Source: Sympetrum striolatum (taxonomy: Eukaryota; Arthropoda; Insecta; Odonata; Libellulidae). From it: a DNA stretch of 64,000 nt. The notes beneath the pieces were generated by a model that did not search any database, was not told the origin of the DNA, and worked only from the letters and a program-made list of their open reading frames with translations. This document shows positions 62,441 through 64,000 of this stretch, piece by piece. The position numbers and the translations under genes are program-made. The DNA lies in NCBI GenBank assembly GCA_947579665.1, contig OX388350.1, positions 36,985,393-37,049,392 on the forward strand, read 5' to 3'. Numbering within the stretch: the first letter of the stretch is position 1; each line of letters starts with the position of its first letter.

Positions 62441-64000
62441 ATGAGACGCGAAATTTAAAGGTGAATGCCGCACGACGTATGGCATGTACCAATACCGAAG
62501 TCACCTCTCGCAAATCCTTAATGGAATGCCTATAAGGAATCTCAGGTGCGTATCTCAGTAAATCTGTTAATACTGATACAAGGGGTTTTGGTGAAGAAAT
62601 AGTTTTATTCGACCTCCTGCAGCACAGCACACGAGAGAATGATTACAAGCGTAACCGATGAAGATATTGTTGATTTGAGAGTTATGTGGGTGATCAAATT
62701 CGAATTCAAATTCGAAAGAAGTTCGAATCGGTGAAATTTAACATATAAGCTGTACAAAAGAATTGAATACTGGCAATCCCGATCCCGATATTTATGAATA
62801 AATGATAAATTTATGAAATAAATTAATAAATTCAAGGTCGTACAAGAAATTAGAAATAGCGATATGACTTTAGTGGCTTTATAGATTAATTGCTCCTAAA
62901 CCACCTTATTTTTTCATTAGGGGATTTATTTTATTGCCTGAAAGATGTGAGGAGGTTATAGCTAGCTGCCAATGGATTACGCTTTGAGTGAGCATTGTTT
63001 TTTCTTCATAAGAACCTAATTTTAAATTAATGAAAGAGGAGACTTATTCCCGTACCTAATAAATTGTGTAACAAATAGTAGTAAGATTCATCGTTTGCTG
63101 ATGACGTTAATCTCTCATATTACCACTGTATACATATTCTCAGTTTGCACTAAGAGTATCTTCTAACGTTAATGTCTCTTCTTTTAAGACGAAATAATTT
63201 CTACTAAATTTACTTATAAACTTTTCCGATTCTTCATAAGGACGAATAAGGAAGCAGCACTGTTTTCAGGAAAATCCAAACATGTTAAAATGTAAGCGAA
63301 ACCATGATCATTTTAGCCACGTATTTACATGTGTTCATAATAATAGCTCTCGCGGAATCTAATTGTTAGACATTTTTCACATAAAAAGTAACAGGAACGA
63401 GTCATGATAGAATTTGTGTAGCTACCAAAATTCGTCTCTATAAAAGTTAATAGGAAGGAATAAATATATATTAGAAGAATTTTTCAAATTATTCATAACT
63501 CAACGTCAGATGGTAAATATATATTTGGATTATTCAAGTTGAAACTAATTTAGAAGTGCTATCAGATAAACTTGCGCCGGTTACAAACGCGGTGTTTACG
63601 CTTTAGTGTAGATGTAACCCTTTCGTAAGTCTCTTGTAGCTATAACTTATGATAAATATTGTAGAGGAAATCGGAGATCACGAAATTTAGGGATCCAGCA
63701 TATACATTCCGTATTGACCAGATTCCGTTTAATTCCTTGCAAACGCAACTTTGAGTCACAGTGATAGGAGATTTTATCTTTTCCTATATTGGATATTATT
63801 ATGAGTTTTCAATTTTTAAACGAATCATCTTTTATCAAATCAAGTATCTACATAATTGATAGCAGTTTTTTTATAATACAACAAAGAATTTATGAATAAA
63901 ACTCTCCATTTAGATGCAGGATGATCTTTATGCTGATTGAAATCCTACTGTAAATTGAGATTCCTGTTATCCCAAAAACTTTGTGAGATATATTTCCTGG
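62441..64000. other. no gene seen: AT-rich DNA
   Basis: No exon or RNA gene is recognised. A short palindromic TTCGAATTCAAATTCGAA lies near 62699. Confidence 0.5.

Overview
The window looks like a gene-poor stretch of a eukaryotic, probably arthropod, genome. It is AT-rich, CpG is not obviously depleted, there are no tightly packed ORFs or operons, intron signals are of the GT-AG type, and short inverted-repeat DNA elements, tRNA-derived fragments and microsatellites are scattered throughout. No ORF exceeds 188 codons, and nearly all the longer ones are by-products of homopurine/homopyrimidine tracts. The arthropod assignment is inference; I cannot name a species.

The one gene I recognise is on the minus strand at about 48.65-49.2 kb. 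Two exons joined by a 223-bp GT-AG intron encode the RING-finger core of a ZSWIM2-like E3 ubiquitin ligase. The remaining exons (SWIM domain upstream; ZZ and second RING downstream in the vertebrate family member) were not found by eye, so the gene is partial as annotated and may run through long introns. Two further exon candidates of unknown identity are at 10,674-10,833 (minus) and 54,210-54,390 or 54,648 (plus).

The rest is non-coding. Region by region: CpG-rich patches at 1-480, 19.56-19.86, 22.02-22.6, 47.15-47.56, 59.8-60.2 and 61.6-62.2 kb; a (TA)40 microsatellite at 1.2 kb; a perfect 18-bp hairpin at 8.75 kb; a two-copy about 173-bp tandem duplication at 13.5 kb; an inverted-repeat MITE family with two full copies (20.0 and 23.2 kb) and one single end (38.5 kb); a two-copy about 178-bp tandem repeat joined to a dispersed-repeat-like segment at 34.0-34.65 kb; tRNA-like fragments at 6.2, 37.8, 46.0-46.3, 48.5 and 50.1 kb; a Tc1/mariner-type non-autonomous element at 59.25-59.63 kb; and a long-hairpin element at 60.6-60.8 kb.

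The most striking large-scale pattern is the orientation of purine/pyrimidine tracts. They are purine-rich on the plus strand from 1.8 to 22.7 kb, pyrimidine-rich from 22.8 to 47.1 kb, and mostly purine-rich again from 51.4 to 62.4 kb. The second switch falls next to the ZSWIM2-like exons, and the central block would be purine-rich on that gene's sense strand. I found no CRISPR array, rRNA gene, intact tRNA gene, autonomous transposase, reverse transcriptase or recognisable new multi-gene system.
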